From assembly GCA_016714535.1 (NCBI GenBank), contig JADKDR010000019.1, forward strand, positions 67,060 through 131,059: DNA of 64,000 nucleotides. The letters run 5' to 3'. The notes under the pieces were generated by a model. The model was not told the DNA's origin. It saw nothing but the letters and a program-made list of their open reading frames with translations, and searched no databases. This document shows positions 47,094-55,871 of this stretch, one piece after another. The position numbers and the translations under genes were made by a program. The stretch is from Bacteroidota bacterium (lineage in GTDB: Bacteria; Bacteroidota; Bacteroidia; AKYH767-A; OLB10). How positions within the stretch are numbered: the stretch's first letter is position 1; each line of letters opens with the position of its first letter.

Positions 47094-49169
47094 TCAAAAC
47101 TCCCACGTCAAGGCAATTCGCAAGTCATTGCGTATGTTGCCATCAATGGCATCATTGCCGCTGCCAATGGCAGTAATGTTTGAATAGGTTGTGTTAGAAT
47201 AACGTACAAATAAATCAATGGCCTTATTTACTTTATACCTAACGTTGACATAGTATCTTGAGCCTCGGTTATAATATGCCGGAATAGAAAATGTTCCGTA
47301 AATATCGCTTTCATAGGCATAGATGCGAGCGTTGTAACTTCTCGAATCAAACAATATATAACGTGCTGTAAATGATAGAGGAAACGAAAATGGTTTGAAA
47401 GTAATATCCTGCATAATGGCAAAACCGGTTTCCTCATTCTTATCTAGTATAACCTTTATCCACTCAGCACGTGTATGCACCGAAAAGGATTGTGTAATTT
47501 TATATGTTACATTAAAGCGATAATTATGCTGATCAAAATTTACAAGGTAAGGTTGATACTCGCTAACTCCTGAAACGGTATTCTGTTGTTTCAATTGATT
47601 GCGATACCTGAAATAGAAATCAAGCTTACGTGAAGGTGTATAATTTACCTGACCCAGCATTTCATAACCTGACGAAGGAGCATCAACACTAAAGCGCAAC
47701 CATGGGAATTGAAAAATATCAATATAGCCACTGAAAGTAAACGCTCTTACGGGCCTTGCATTTATGCCGATGTAGAATCCCTTTTCGTTAAAAGTACTGC
47801 TCTCGCGAATCGGGTTACTTGCAACCGGAATAAACTTCAATCCATAATCGCGATAAACGATAGCTGCCGATAATTTTGGATCAAGACTAACCATCAATCC
47901 ATGCAGCATCGCTGAGGCTTGGGCAGTAAACGAGTAAGCCATTTCGCCAAAAAATAATTTATTGCCTGCAACCATTTTATAATCAATAGCAGCATTAGTT
48001 GCTTTACTACCAGTAAACTGAAACTGATTATACAAATCAACATTGCGTCTAAACTCTTTATCGTACTGTATGCTACTAAGGGTACCTCCTATTTCTCCAC
48101 TTTTATTTTTATAGGTAATGTGTGTGCCATATAAAGTTTGCTCAAGTGCATTCTTATCATCCAATTCGCTTTGCGTACGATGCAAACCAGAGGTCAATAA
48201 ACTTGAAAAAGCAACTTCATTGTCGGCAGAATCATTGGGAACAATAAGATTTGCATCCACCTTTCGTCTGCTTGCAAAAAAATCAAATTGAAATTTGGAA
48301 AGTTCAAATGCAAAAGCAACTCCACGATTATACTGTAACTCATTGACCGAAGTATAGGGAGTAATACCTCGGGCATTTCGAACAATGGTGGCAATATCAT
48401 TGGTCTTGCCAAAGGCAAGACCTGTCCACAAACCTAATCCTTGTCCATATGCTAGTTGAAAATCGCCTAAGGCAATCACTTTAAATTTCCATACCTCTTT
48501 GAGAAAAAGATGGGCCGAATAAAAATCGAATCCATTTTTTTGCGAGCCCTTAAAAAACTCTTCGCCCGGATCTTTTTCGGCTGTAATTCCAAAACTATAT
48601 TTTTTTGAGTAGCTCTGCCGGTATCGCACATAAAAATTTTGTGGCGACCCCAAGTAGGTGCTATTACCTGTCGAATCTTTCTCATACCCTGATGTACGCG
48701 TTAGCACACGTGTGCTGCGTATGAGCAATTGCTTCTTACTGCGGCTCAACATTTCTTCAAGAGAAATGGTAACACGATCTTTTTCGCCTGCATATAAAAA
48801 AGGTTGCAGCAATCTGATAATCTCCAATTCAAATGCATTAATGGACTGCAGTTCTTCAATGGTTACAAAATTGCCAAACTTCTCACGGTGCTTTATGATG
48901 GCTAATATCTGCAATTGCGAAAGAAGACCAAGATCATCAAGTTCATCGCGTGTGGCAGTGTTTATATTGATAGGCTCCTTTAAATATCCTTCTAACTTAA
49001 TTTGCAACTCTTCAAAATCTATACCTTCTGCCCCATCCTGCTCACCAAGTCGTTCAATGTTCAACTCAATTTGCTGAATAGCGTTCTCCATTTTGCGCTG
49101 CGCTAAGCTATTTTGCACCAAACAAATTAGCGCTAACGGTAATAATATATTTTGAAGAGTAAATTTCAC
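47094..49169 (-). CDS. Helix-hairpin-helix domain outer-membrane protein
   Basis: A 691-residue protein with signal MKFTLQNILLPLALICLVQNSLAQ. Residues about 50-130 hold ComEA-like helix-hairpin-helix units (ININTATRDELDDLGLLS, FGNFVTIEELQSINAF). The rest is a long alternating beta-rich region with aromatic strands (FYVRYRQSYSKKYSFGITAE, LDFYFRYRNQLK) that ends RIALTWEF, consistent with an outer-membrane barrel. HHH units here probably serve protein or DNA contacts in the periplasm. It sits in a tight operon behind purE and a PorV/Q-like gene, a grouping I regard as common in Bacteroidota. Confidence 0.82.
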   Translation of the reverse strand: MKFTLQNILLPLALICLVQNSLAQRKMENAIQQIELNIERLGEQDGAEGIDFEELQIKLEGYLKEPININTATRDELDDLGLLSQLQILAIIKHREKFGNFVTIEELQSINAFELEIIRLLQPFLYAGEKDRVTISLEEMLSRSKKQLLIRSTRVLTRTSGYEKDSTGNSTYLGSPQNFYVRYRQSYSKKYSFGITAEKDPGEEFFKGSQKNGFDFYSAHLFLKEVWKFKVIALGDFQLAYGQGLGLWTGLAFGKTNDIATIVRNARGITPYTSVNELQYNRGVAFAFELSKFQFDFFASRRKVDANLIVPNDSADNEVAFSSLLTSGLHRTQSELDDKNALEQTLYGTHITYKNKSGEIGGTLSSIQYDKEFRRNVDLYNQFQFTGSKATNAAIDYKMVAGNKLFFGEMAYSFTAQASAMLHGLMVSLDPKLSAAIVYRDYGLKFIPVASNPIRESSTFNEKGFYIGINARPVRAFTFSGYIDIFQFPWLRFSVDAPSSGYEMLGQVNYTPSRKLDFYFRYRNQLKQQNTVSGVSEYQPYLVNFDQHNYRFNVTYKITQSFSVHTRAEWIKVILDKNEETGFAIMQDITFKPFSFPLSFTARYILFDSRSYNARIYAYESDIYGTFSIPAYYNRGSRYYVNVRYKVNKAIDLFVRYSNTTYSNITAIGSGNDAIDGNIRNDLRIALTWEF

Positions 49170-49173
49170 GTAA

Positions 49174-49992
49174 TTAATTTATACCATAACTTAAACCAAC
49201 CACAGGCGAATACCCCAGTACCGGATGATAACTAGAAGCAAAATCAATGCGCCATTTATTTAGCGCATATCCAACCCCAAACGAAAATGCAGCGGGCTTG
49301 CCTTTTACTCCAACCATTACACTCAATTGTTTTAATGGCCTATACTCTACACCAAGTTTAAGTTGATTGGGCTGATCAAGATTTTTCTCTGTTTCTACAT
49401 TCACTGCAACTTTAATGTTGGGCTGCCACCTCGCTCCTACTCTGATAATGGTTGGTATGCGTTCGTTATTATACTCAGCCAGCGAAGTATTTGTAAGATT
49501 GAAAACATTAAAACCCATCGAAAAAGTTTCGGACGTTTTATAAAACATATTTAAAGATGCTGCTAAAGCACCTTTGTTTCCATAATACTCATCGCCAAGG
49601 TTAACCCTTATATAATGAAACTGCATTCCCCCACTCAGTTTTTCGCTAAGTACCCGTGCATAACTTAATGTGGCTATCTGCTCGTTGTAAAGCGAAAATC
49701 CAAATTGTGAAAAAGACAAACCAAACGTTCCAATCTTTTCTTTGCCATAACTAAAAGCAAAGCTGTTAGTTGCCAGTTGTTTCATTCCGAAGCGGTAATC
49801 GAGGGCTGCTGCAAGTCGCAAGCCGGGCGTAATAGCTCCAGCGGCAGGATTATTAAAAACAGAAAATGCATCGTTAACACAAATGGTAGCACCGGATAAT
49901 GCCGCATCGCGACCACCGGCATGCGTTGTATAATTACCAGCATATACATGCATGGTTAACAACGAAATTGCAAGGAGTACTATTTTTTTCAT
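49174..49992 (-). CDS. PorV/PorQ-like outer-membrane barrel protein
   Basis: A 272-residue protein with signal MKKIVLLAISLLTMHVYA. GGRDAALSGATICVNDAFSV and FNNPAAGAI match the N-terminal block of the PorV/PorQ (UPF0164, FadL-like) family, and the remaining strands (FGLSFSQFGFSLYNEQ, FSFGVGYALNKWRIDF) alternate in barrel fashion. Known relatives shuttle or anchor T9SS cargo at the outer membrane. Because it lies with an HHH barrel gene (4-base gap) and purE (9-base gap), not with other por genes, a direct T9SS role is only possible. Confidence 0.75.
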   Translation of the reverse strand: MKKIVLLAISLLTMHVYAGNYTTHAGGRDAALSGATICVNDAFSVFNNPAAGAITPGLRLAAALDYRFGMKQLATNSFAFSYGKEKIGTFGLSFSQFGFSLYNEQIATLSYARVLSEKLSGGMQFHYIRVNLGDEYYGNKGALAASLNMFYKTSETFSMGFNVFNLTNTSLAEYNNERIPTIIRVGARWQPNIKVAVNVETEKNLDQPNQLKLGVEYRPLKQLSVMVGVKGKPAAFSFGVGYALNKWRIDFASSYHPVLGYSPVVGLSYGIN

Positions 49993-50001
49993 ACAATAAA
50001 A

Positions 50002-50544
50002 TCAAGCCAGGTTATCAGGAATGGGAATAGAATCAGGCAGAGGTTCGCTTTTTTTTGATTTAAGCACCTTGTCGCGTAATTCGTTTTTAAAGTCACGCAA
50101 TTGTTGCGCTATTTTTTCATCACTTAAAGATAATATTTGCGCTGCAAGGATACCGGCATTTTGGGCAGCGTTTAAAGCAACGGTAGCTACCGGCACCCCA
50201 TTGGGCATTTGTAAGATAGAAAGCATAGAGTCCCATCCATCAATGGAATTAGACGATTTTACAGGAACACCAATAACAGGAAGTGTGGTTAGCGAAGCAA
50301 CCATACCCGGCAAGTGTGCTGCCCCTCCCGCTCCTGCAATAATTACCTTTAAACCTCGACCTCGGGCGGTAAAGGCATAATTATACATATGTTCGGGAGT
50401 GCGGTGGGCACTCACTATTTCCATCTCGTGGGGAATTCCAAAGCGCAATAGTATATCTGATGCGGCTTGCATGATGGCCTTGTCGCTTTCGCTGCCCATT
50501 ATTACTCCTACTACGGGATCTACTTCTTTTTCCGGTTTACGCAT
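50002..50544 (-). CDS. purE: 5-(carboxyamino)imidazole ribonucleotide mutase
   Basis: A 180-residue class I PurE. GVIMGSESDKAIMQAA, EIVSAHRTPEHMYNYA and IAGAGGAAHLPGMVASLT are the conserved active-site blocks, with the serine, histidine and glycine loop in place, and VPVKSSNSIDGWDSMLSI follows. It interconverts N5-CAIR and CAIR in purine synthesis. It precedes the PorV/Q-like and HHH genes at close spacing, so it is the first gene of a mixed operon. PurK is not next to it. Confidence 0.95.
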   Translation of the reverse strand: MRKPEKEVDPVVGVIMGSESDKAIMQAASDILLRFGIPHEMEIVSAHRTPEHMYNYAFTARGRGLKVIIAGAGGAAHLPGMVASLTTLPVIGVPVKSSNSIDGWDSMLSILQMPNGVPVATVALNAAQNAGILAAQILSLSDEKIAQQLRDFKNELRDKVLKSKKSEPLPDSIPIPDNLA

Positions 50545-50591
50545 TTTTACATATTTGTTGGTTTGGCTAATGTAGTACTATTTAATATTTA

Positions 50592-50623
50592 ATGGAAAAT
50601 AAAAATGCCCCATCAGGGGCATT
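50592..50623 (-). terminator. Rho-independent terminator of the BNR-repeat gene
   Basis: AATGCCCC and GGGGCATT (50604-50611 with 50616-50623) form a perfect eight-base-pair stem with a 4-base loop. The minus strand then reads TTTTTATTTT. It lies between the BNR gene and purE and insulates the two. Confidence 0.85.
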
Positions 50624-50649
50624 CTATATAAATTCGATATTGCTTAATT

Positions 50650-53600
50650 TTATTGCTTCACCAACTTCACTACCCGCTTACTATTTTGTCCATCTGTAAT
50701 TTGCATAAAGTACACTCCCGATTCTAACCGCGAAATATCAAATTGCTGATTCAGCTGACTCATCGTTTCTTGTTTTACCATACGACCATGCAAATCAAAC
50801 AATTCAATTGTTCTGTTTGAAAGTGTAATGCAATTCAAATTTACAAATCCATTAGCAGGATTAGGATTTAATACACACTCCTGATTTTGCAATTCGTTTA
50901 TTCCTATTCCAGATAAAGCACCCAGATTGATATTATCGAGATATAAATTATTCCCTCCGGCTGAATATGCTTCAAACTTAAACATCACTTGAGATTTACC
51001 TGCATACTGATTGATGCTAACTACTTCTTTGCGCCAATCCCAACTAACAGGAATAAATTGTGTACTTAAAAATGCATTGTATGTTTTAAGCCCCGAGCCT
51101 CCCTTTGCGTATACTTTTGAATAGGTAAGTCCACAATCATCAGAAGCATATACAATGAGCGAATCATTATTGTTTGGCAACTGCCGCGCATAGGCTACAT
51201 CAAAGCTAAGTTCGGCAGTAGTTAATGCTGAAAAGTCATAATTATCTGTTACAAAAAAATCGCGTGTTGCAGTATTATAATTTCCAAAATTCTTATACAT
51301 GGCGCTTTTCGAGCTTTGTGCAAACCCTCCGGCAACATTGGTTTGTACCCAGGTCATATCAATATCCGGGTTAGTCAACGCCCATGTTGCTGGCAACATG
51401 GTATTGCCCTCAAAGTCGTGTGCAAAAGGAAGCGCTACTGAAGCTGAAGAAACTTCTATTAATGCCGTTTTAATAACACTATCATTACCGGCACTGTTTT
51501 GTGCAACTAATTTTACATCATAAATTCCATCCGTATTATAAGTAACGGTAACTGTATCCGTAGTGGCCGTTGCTGGCGTGCCTCCGCTAAACACCCATTG
51601 GAATGAGGTTGGAGCTTCAGTGCTGTTATCACTAAAAAATACGGACTGCCCTGTGCAAATTTTAATTCTTGATGCAGTAAAATCTACTACAGGTTTTGAT
51701 AGTGTATATAACTCAGATTCCCATACCCCACGACCATACGTGGCAGCACGAATTTTATTTGCCGGATAAACAATTTCCAGTTCACGTACAATTACATTAG
51801 GCAAGCCAGTCATAAACGACTGCCAATTTTTTAAGCTTACATTTTTATAAAAAATACCTGCATCGGTGCCAATATACAAACCATCGCTGCCGCCATTTTC
51901 ATAAATAATACAATTAACTGGAATGTTTGGAAGGTTGCCTGTTATATTGGTCCAGGTAGCACCGCCATCATTAGTTTCAAAAACCTTTGCTCCCTTTATA
52001 TAGCCGGAACAAGTTACCCACATACGTAGTGGGTTGGTTGGATGAAACCATGCGTAGGTAAAGTTGGTATTACCATTCGGAATATTCTGACTGACATTGG
52101 TCCAGGTGGTACCACCATTGCTTGTTTTTAAAAGTGTACTTTGTCGTCCACATATAATATGATTGCTATCACTGGGGCTTACATGCAATAATGTTAAATT
52201 GCCACCACTAAGATTGCTGATTTTGGTAGAAGTGCTTCCATTATTGGTACTGCGATATACTTCAGAATAACCTACATATAACGTGCCCCCGGGTGTCATT
52301 ACAAAAGGAGTTACCCAATCGCCAGTACCATTCAGGTTGCCTAATATGTTTGAAAAACTTGCACCACTATTAGTAGAGCGCCCTATGCTTCCATACTGAC
52401 TTGCCGAGAAAAGAATACTCGTATTGGTAGTGTGTATTAACTGCTCCATGCCATCGCCACCTCGCATATATTTCCATGTATTATTAAGCCTGCGCGAAGA
52501 GTTGTTGTCCTGTGCGCCAGCCATAATCATATCCGAATTTAATTGTGAACATGACAGGCGATAGAATTGAGTAATCTCAATTCCCGAAGTTAAATCGGTC
52601 CAAGTATTACCATCATCGGTTGAACGATAAACACCACCATCATTGCTACTGTAAAGGTTGCTGCCAAAATATTCGAGATTATGAATATCGGCATGCACCA
52701 GAGCAACACCATTGCTACCTTGCCAATGCCCTTTGCATGCCCAAGAGCTGCCCCCATTTGTGCTGCGCCAGGTATTGACTCCACCTACAAAAACCATTTC
52801 GGCATTCACAGGCGAGGCACAAATAGCAAGGTCGTACCAGGCCTGCCCACCATTATCATTACCAGTCACACTCCACCCTAATAGATTAGGTGTTGACGAA
52901 CGCATGGTAAAGCTAGTGCCATCGTTGGTACTGCGATACAATCCTTCGAAACCCTGACTGCCAGCTTCGCCCGCAACCAGATATACATAAGAAGCATTTG
53001 CAGGAGTTACGGCAATTGCCAAACGGCTTACTGCATTGGTAGCAGGCAATCCAGTTGTTATGGTAACCCAGGAAGTGCCACCATCAGTAGTTTTAAAAAA
53101 CTGTCCATCATTAACTGCGTATATCGTATTGGGGTCACCGGGTTTATATTCGATATCACGATAATCGCCTTTCCTAATTTCGTTCCAGGTTATACCGCCA
53201 TCCGTGGTTTTATATAATCCAATGTTGGTTGCTGCTAACAATTCATCATAGTTGGTTGGGTGCATTACTAATTTACGTGTAAGGCGGGCTTTGCTTGTTC
53301 CAAAATTTAAACCGGTAAGGTTCCAACTTTGACCGCCATCTATGGATTTTACTACTCCTAATCCATAGGTGTCGCCAGCTTCGCCATCTCCTGAAGCTGC
53401 ATAAATTATTTGCGAATTCTGTGGATGTATAACTGTATTGCTAAAACCGAGCACCGGAAAACCATCAGTGTTGGTTTCCCAGTTTACACCGCCATTGGAT
53501 GTGGTCCAAATACCTCCGGAGGCCGAAGCAACAACCAAATAATTACTATTACCCACTGCCTGTGCTGTTCCATTAATGCGGCCAAGTCCTTTTACAGTAT

Positions 53601-53976
53601 TGTTGGCATCTTTAAGAGTAGGACCCAACGGCACCCATGCACCGCTTGATTTTGAAAGCAAATTCTGATTGCTGAATTTTTGCATCTCTTCATAAATCAT
53701 CATTGGGTTTGGCAGCTTGCCCGATGGCGCTAGCCGCTCTTCCATAAAATATTCCCAACGCTTAAATATCTGGAACCCTCCTTCTTCTTCTTCGGTAAGT
53801 GCTTTGCGTACATTCTTACGCATTTGTTTTTCTTGCTTGCTAAAGATGGAAGCATACTTCTTTTGAACATCGTAAAAATTAGCATTCTCCTTTAGCATGT
53901 CTTCACGCCATGATTGCGATTTGATTGTTGTTACACCCATAATGCATAGCATTATGACAACATACATTTTCTTCAT
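50650..53976 (-). CDS. BNR/VPS10-like propeller, PKD-containing T9SS-secreted protein
   Basis: A 1108-residue exported protein, signal MKKMYVVIMLCIMGVTTIKS. Residues about 110-760 carry many Asp-box blades (SxDGGxxW variants: SIDGGQSWN, TTDGGITWN, STDDGNTWT, TNDGGATWT), a sialidase/VPS10-type beta-propeller, perhaps two. A PKD domain (about 762-840) is followed by a MAM-like module (about 850-1010), then a T9SS sorting domain (LNPNPANGFVNLNC to KRVVKLVKQ). No sialidase catalytic triad can be asserted, so binding rather than hydrolysis is more likely. It has its own promoter and a strong terminator. Confidence 0.88.
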   Translation of the reverse strand: MKKMYVVIMLCIMGVTTIKSQSWREDMLKENANFYDVQKKYASIFSKQEKQMRKNVRKALTEEEEGGFQIFKRWEYFMEERLAPSGKLPNPMMIYEEMQKFSNQNLLSKSSGAWVPLGPTLKDANNTVKGLGRINGTAQAVGNSNYLVVASASGGIWTTSNGGVNWETNTDGFPVLGFSNTVIHPQNSQIIYAASGDGEAGDTYGLGVVKSIDGGQSWNLTGLNFGTSKARLTRKLVMHPTNYDELLAATNIGLYKTTDGGITWNEIRKGDYRDIEYKPGDPNTIYAVNDGQFFKTTDGGTSWVTITTGLPATNAVSRLAIAVTPANASYVYLVAGEAGSQGFEGLYRSTNDGTSFTMRSSTPNLLGWSVTGNDNGGQAWYDLAICASPVNAEMVFVGGVNTWRSTNGGSSWACKGHWQGSNGVALVHADIHNLEYFGSNLYSSNDGGVYRSTDDGNTWTDLTSGIEITQFYRLSCSQLNSDMIMAGAQDNNSSRRLNNTWKYMRGGDGMEQLIHTTNTSILFSASQYGSIGRSTNSGASFSNILGNLNGTGDWVTPFVMTPGGTLYVGYSEVYRSTNNGSTSTKISNLSGGNLTLLHVSPSDSNHIICGRQSTLLKTSNGGTTWTNVSQNIPNGNTNFTYAWFHPTNPLRMWVTCSGYIKGAKVFETNDGGATWTNITGNLPNIPVNCIIYENGGSDGLYIGTDAGIFYKNVSLKNWQSFMTGLPNVIVRELEIVYPANKIRAATYGRGVWESELYTLSKPVVDFTASRIKICTGQSVFFSDNSTEAPTSFQWVFSGGTPATATTDTVTVTYNTDGIYDVKLVAQNSAGNDSVIKTALIEVSSASVALPFAHDFEGNTMLPATWALTNPDIDMTWVQTNVAGGFAQSSKSAMYKNFGNYNTATRDFFVTDNYDFSALTTAELSFDVAYARQLPNNNDSLIVYASDDCGLTYSKVYAKGGSGLKTYNAFLSTQFIPVSWDWRKEVVSINQYAGKSQVMFKFEAYSAGGNNLYLDNINLGALSGIGINELQNQECVLNPNPANGFVNLNCITLSNRTIELFDLHGRMVKQETMSQLNQQFDISRLESGVYFMQITDGQNSKRVVKLVKQ

Positions 53977-53999
53977 TCTATAAATAATTTTTGATATGG

Positions 54000-54007
54000 C
54001 AAAGATA
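54000..54007 (-). promoter_or_regulatory. Promoter -7 box of the BNR-repeat gene
   Basis: The minus strand reads TATCTTTG, a perfect TAnnTTTG, about 24 bases upstream of the start at 53976. A TTG is present only 11 bases upstream, closer than consensus. Confidence 0.5.
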
Positions 54008-54050
54008 GAAAGCTAAGGCAATTTATTGTTGTTAAATTATGCTAATTTGA

Positions 54051-54146
54051 ATTTCTAATTTACAATTACGAATTACGAACTAGGAATACCAATATGAATT
54101 ACGAATTGGGAAAACCAATACTAAGTAAGAATTTGTAATACGAATA
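54051..54146. repeat. AATTACGAATT-type low-complexity repeat and hairpin
   Basis: Degenerate units of AATTACGAATT / AATACGAAT occur here (AATTACGAATTACGAAC, GAATTACGAATTGGG). Further on, at 54249-54268, a perfect hairpin CCCTTTCC/GGAAAGGG lies just after the stop of the next gene, with a weak T-run. Such phrases recur between Bacteroidota genes. Confidence 0.5.
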
Positions 54147-54279
54147 ACAGTTGCGACTATTGGATTGATAATGAACCCTTGGCTATGGACGGAGGTTGCG
54201 AATTGATTAAACATTGGGGCTGAAAGTATGAAATACGCTACACAATTTCCCTTTCCATGTGGAAAGGGGAAACTCAATT

Positions 54280-55806
54280 TTACTCCTTCACCACCCTCCT
54301 ATCATAGCGCCTACCTTGATGTTGTATGCGTGCTATGTACATTCCGCTTGCAAGTGTGGCAATGTTGAGTGACTGATTTACGTTTGCTTGTAGTTGTGTG
54401 CTTAGCTGCAACTTTCCACTGATGTCAAGTAATTGAAAGGTGATTGGCTCTTGTGTTTTTAAGAGCACCATTACTTCCAACATGTTTTTTGCAGGATTGG
54501 GGTTTATACCAAATACATTGTCAACAATTGAAATCGCATTGATAGAAGTAAAAACATTAAGCACGGTTATCACCAAGCTATCGCAACCAAACTGTGTGGT
54601 GAGCGAATCGTAATACAAGCCGCTTTGCGTTTGCCATGCGCCACATGCAAATGCACTATCTCCTTGAATGATGTTAACGGTGTCTGTATATGTTTGGTAG
54701 GGATGTGCAATTACTGTAAATGAGTTTGTATCACATAATTGTAAGGTTGTATCACATTCAGTGAGGTGTAGTGTCCATGGGCCATTGGCATGCCATTGGA
54801 CATCAATAGCACTTGTACCTTGTCCTGTAATTATTTGTCCTCCACTAACATTCCAAGTATAGATGTTGCCTATATTATCAGTGGTTTTGTAATTAGCTGT
54901 AGATGCACTATCATAACATAAGCTTTGTGCACCGCTTATTGCTGTTCCTAAGTTAGCATAGGACAAATAAATTAATGTACTTGCTTTATTGGTAACAACC
55001 GGAGCATTAAAATCAAAATAAATAGATGCCTCGCTTAAAATTTCAGCTCCTACTTGCAACGTTTTATTTGGCTTAATGCGATACCGAATGTATCCATGAC
55101 TGCCTTGTTCATCAACATTGCTATCGGGCAAAAGTATATTTGGAAACTCAAATGTGGCAAGGCGGCTTTCGCTGTTGAGGCTTATATTTACCGGGTTTGA
55201 CGATGACAGAAACTCGAACGATGCAAGGTTCAATTTCTTGGGAATAATATTTTCAACCTTCACATTGAAGGCTGTATCGTTGCCGGTGTTTTGAAAATAA
55301 ATTACATACTCCAAATAGGGTGGCACAGGTTTTAAATCGAAAACCGAAACCGAATCTTTGTTTACAATTATTTCATTTGGGTCGAAGGAACCAATTGTAG
55401 TTACCTCCCAACTTGCACTATTGTTTGCAATATCATAATCATCTACAAAAGGGAATATTTTTGCACTCGAATTTAACAATGTGCCAATTTGCAAACCTTG
55501 ATGTACGTATACGGTTACAGTAATATCACCCTCGCTAAAAGGAGCGAGTGCAGGTAAATTCCAAATCACAGAATCGGCATATACATTAGCAGGCAACACA
55601 TTTGATGAAACAAAATCAACTTTAGCATCATTGAAAAAATAAATAATTGGCGACAAAACTGTTGTACCAATATTTTTATAATGTATATTGTAAGTGGCAT
55701 TAAACCCACTGCGGAAAGGCGATAGTGGATGAATACTAATATACAAATCATTAGCAATAGTTGTTGGCTGGTATGCAAAATCGTTTAAAGAATCTATTTG
55801 TTGCAT
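54280..55806 (-). CDS. T9SS-secreted repeat protein, C-terminal part (frameshifted)
   Basis: A 508-residue frame starting MQQIDSLNDFAYQP, but reading upstream in this frame continues DTTTYTVSAANTVTYYTPNP, so the ATG is internal. It contains a conserved-repeat beta-sandwich (FDPNEIIVNKDSVSVFDLK to YFDFNAPVVTNKAST), a PKD-like segment (IYTWNVSGGQIITGQG) and the T9SS sorting domain (GINPNPAKNMLEVMV, RRYDRRVVKE). It joins 55872-57377 if one base is added to the AAAACCCC stretch at 55894-55901. Together they make about 1032 residues. Confidence 0.82.
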   Translation of the reverse strand: MQQIDSLNDFAYQPTTIANDLYISIHPLSPFRSGFNATYNIHYKNIGTTVLSPIIYFFNDAKVDFVSSNVLPANVYADSVIWNLPALAPFSEGDITVTVYVHQGLQIGTLLNSSAKIFPFVDDYDIANNSASWEVTTIGSFDPNEIIVNKDSVSVFDLKPVPPYLEYVIYFQNTGNDTAFNVKVENIIPKKLNLASFEFLSSSNPVNISLNSESRLATFEFPNILLPDSNVDEQGSHGYIRYRIKPNKTLQVGAEILSEASIYFDFNAPVVTNKASTLIYLSYANLGTAISGAQSLCYDSASTANYKTTDNIGNIYTWNVSGGQIITGQGTSAIDVQWHANGPWTLHLTECDTTLQLCDTNSFTVIAHPYQTYTDTVNIIQGDSAFACGAWQTQSGLYYDSLTTQFGCDSLVITVLNVFTSINAISIVDNVFGINPNPAKNMLEVMVLLKTQEPITFQLLDISGKLQLSTQLQANVNQSLNIATLASGMYIARIQHQGRRYDRRVVKE

Positions 55807-55871
55807 AGCAGTAAAAGTGGCAGTATGTGTTGTTGGATTAGGAGTGTAGTAAGTAACAGTATTTGCTGCAC

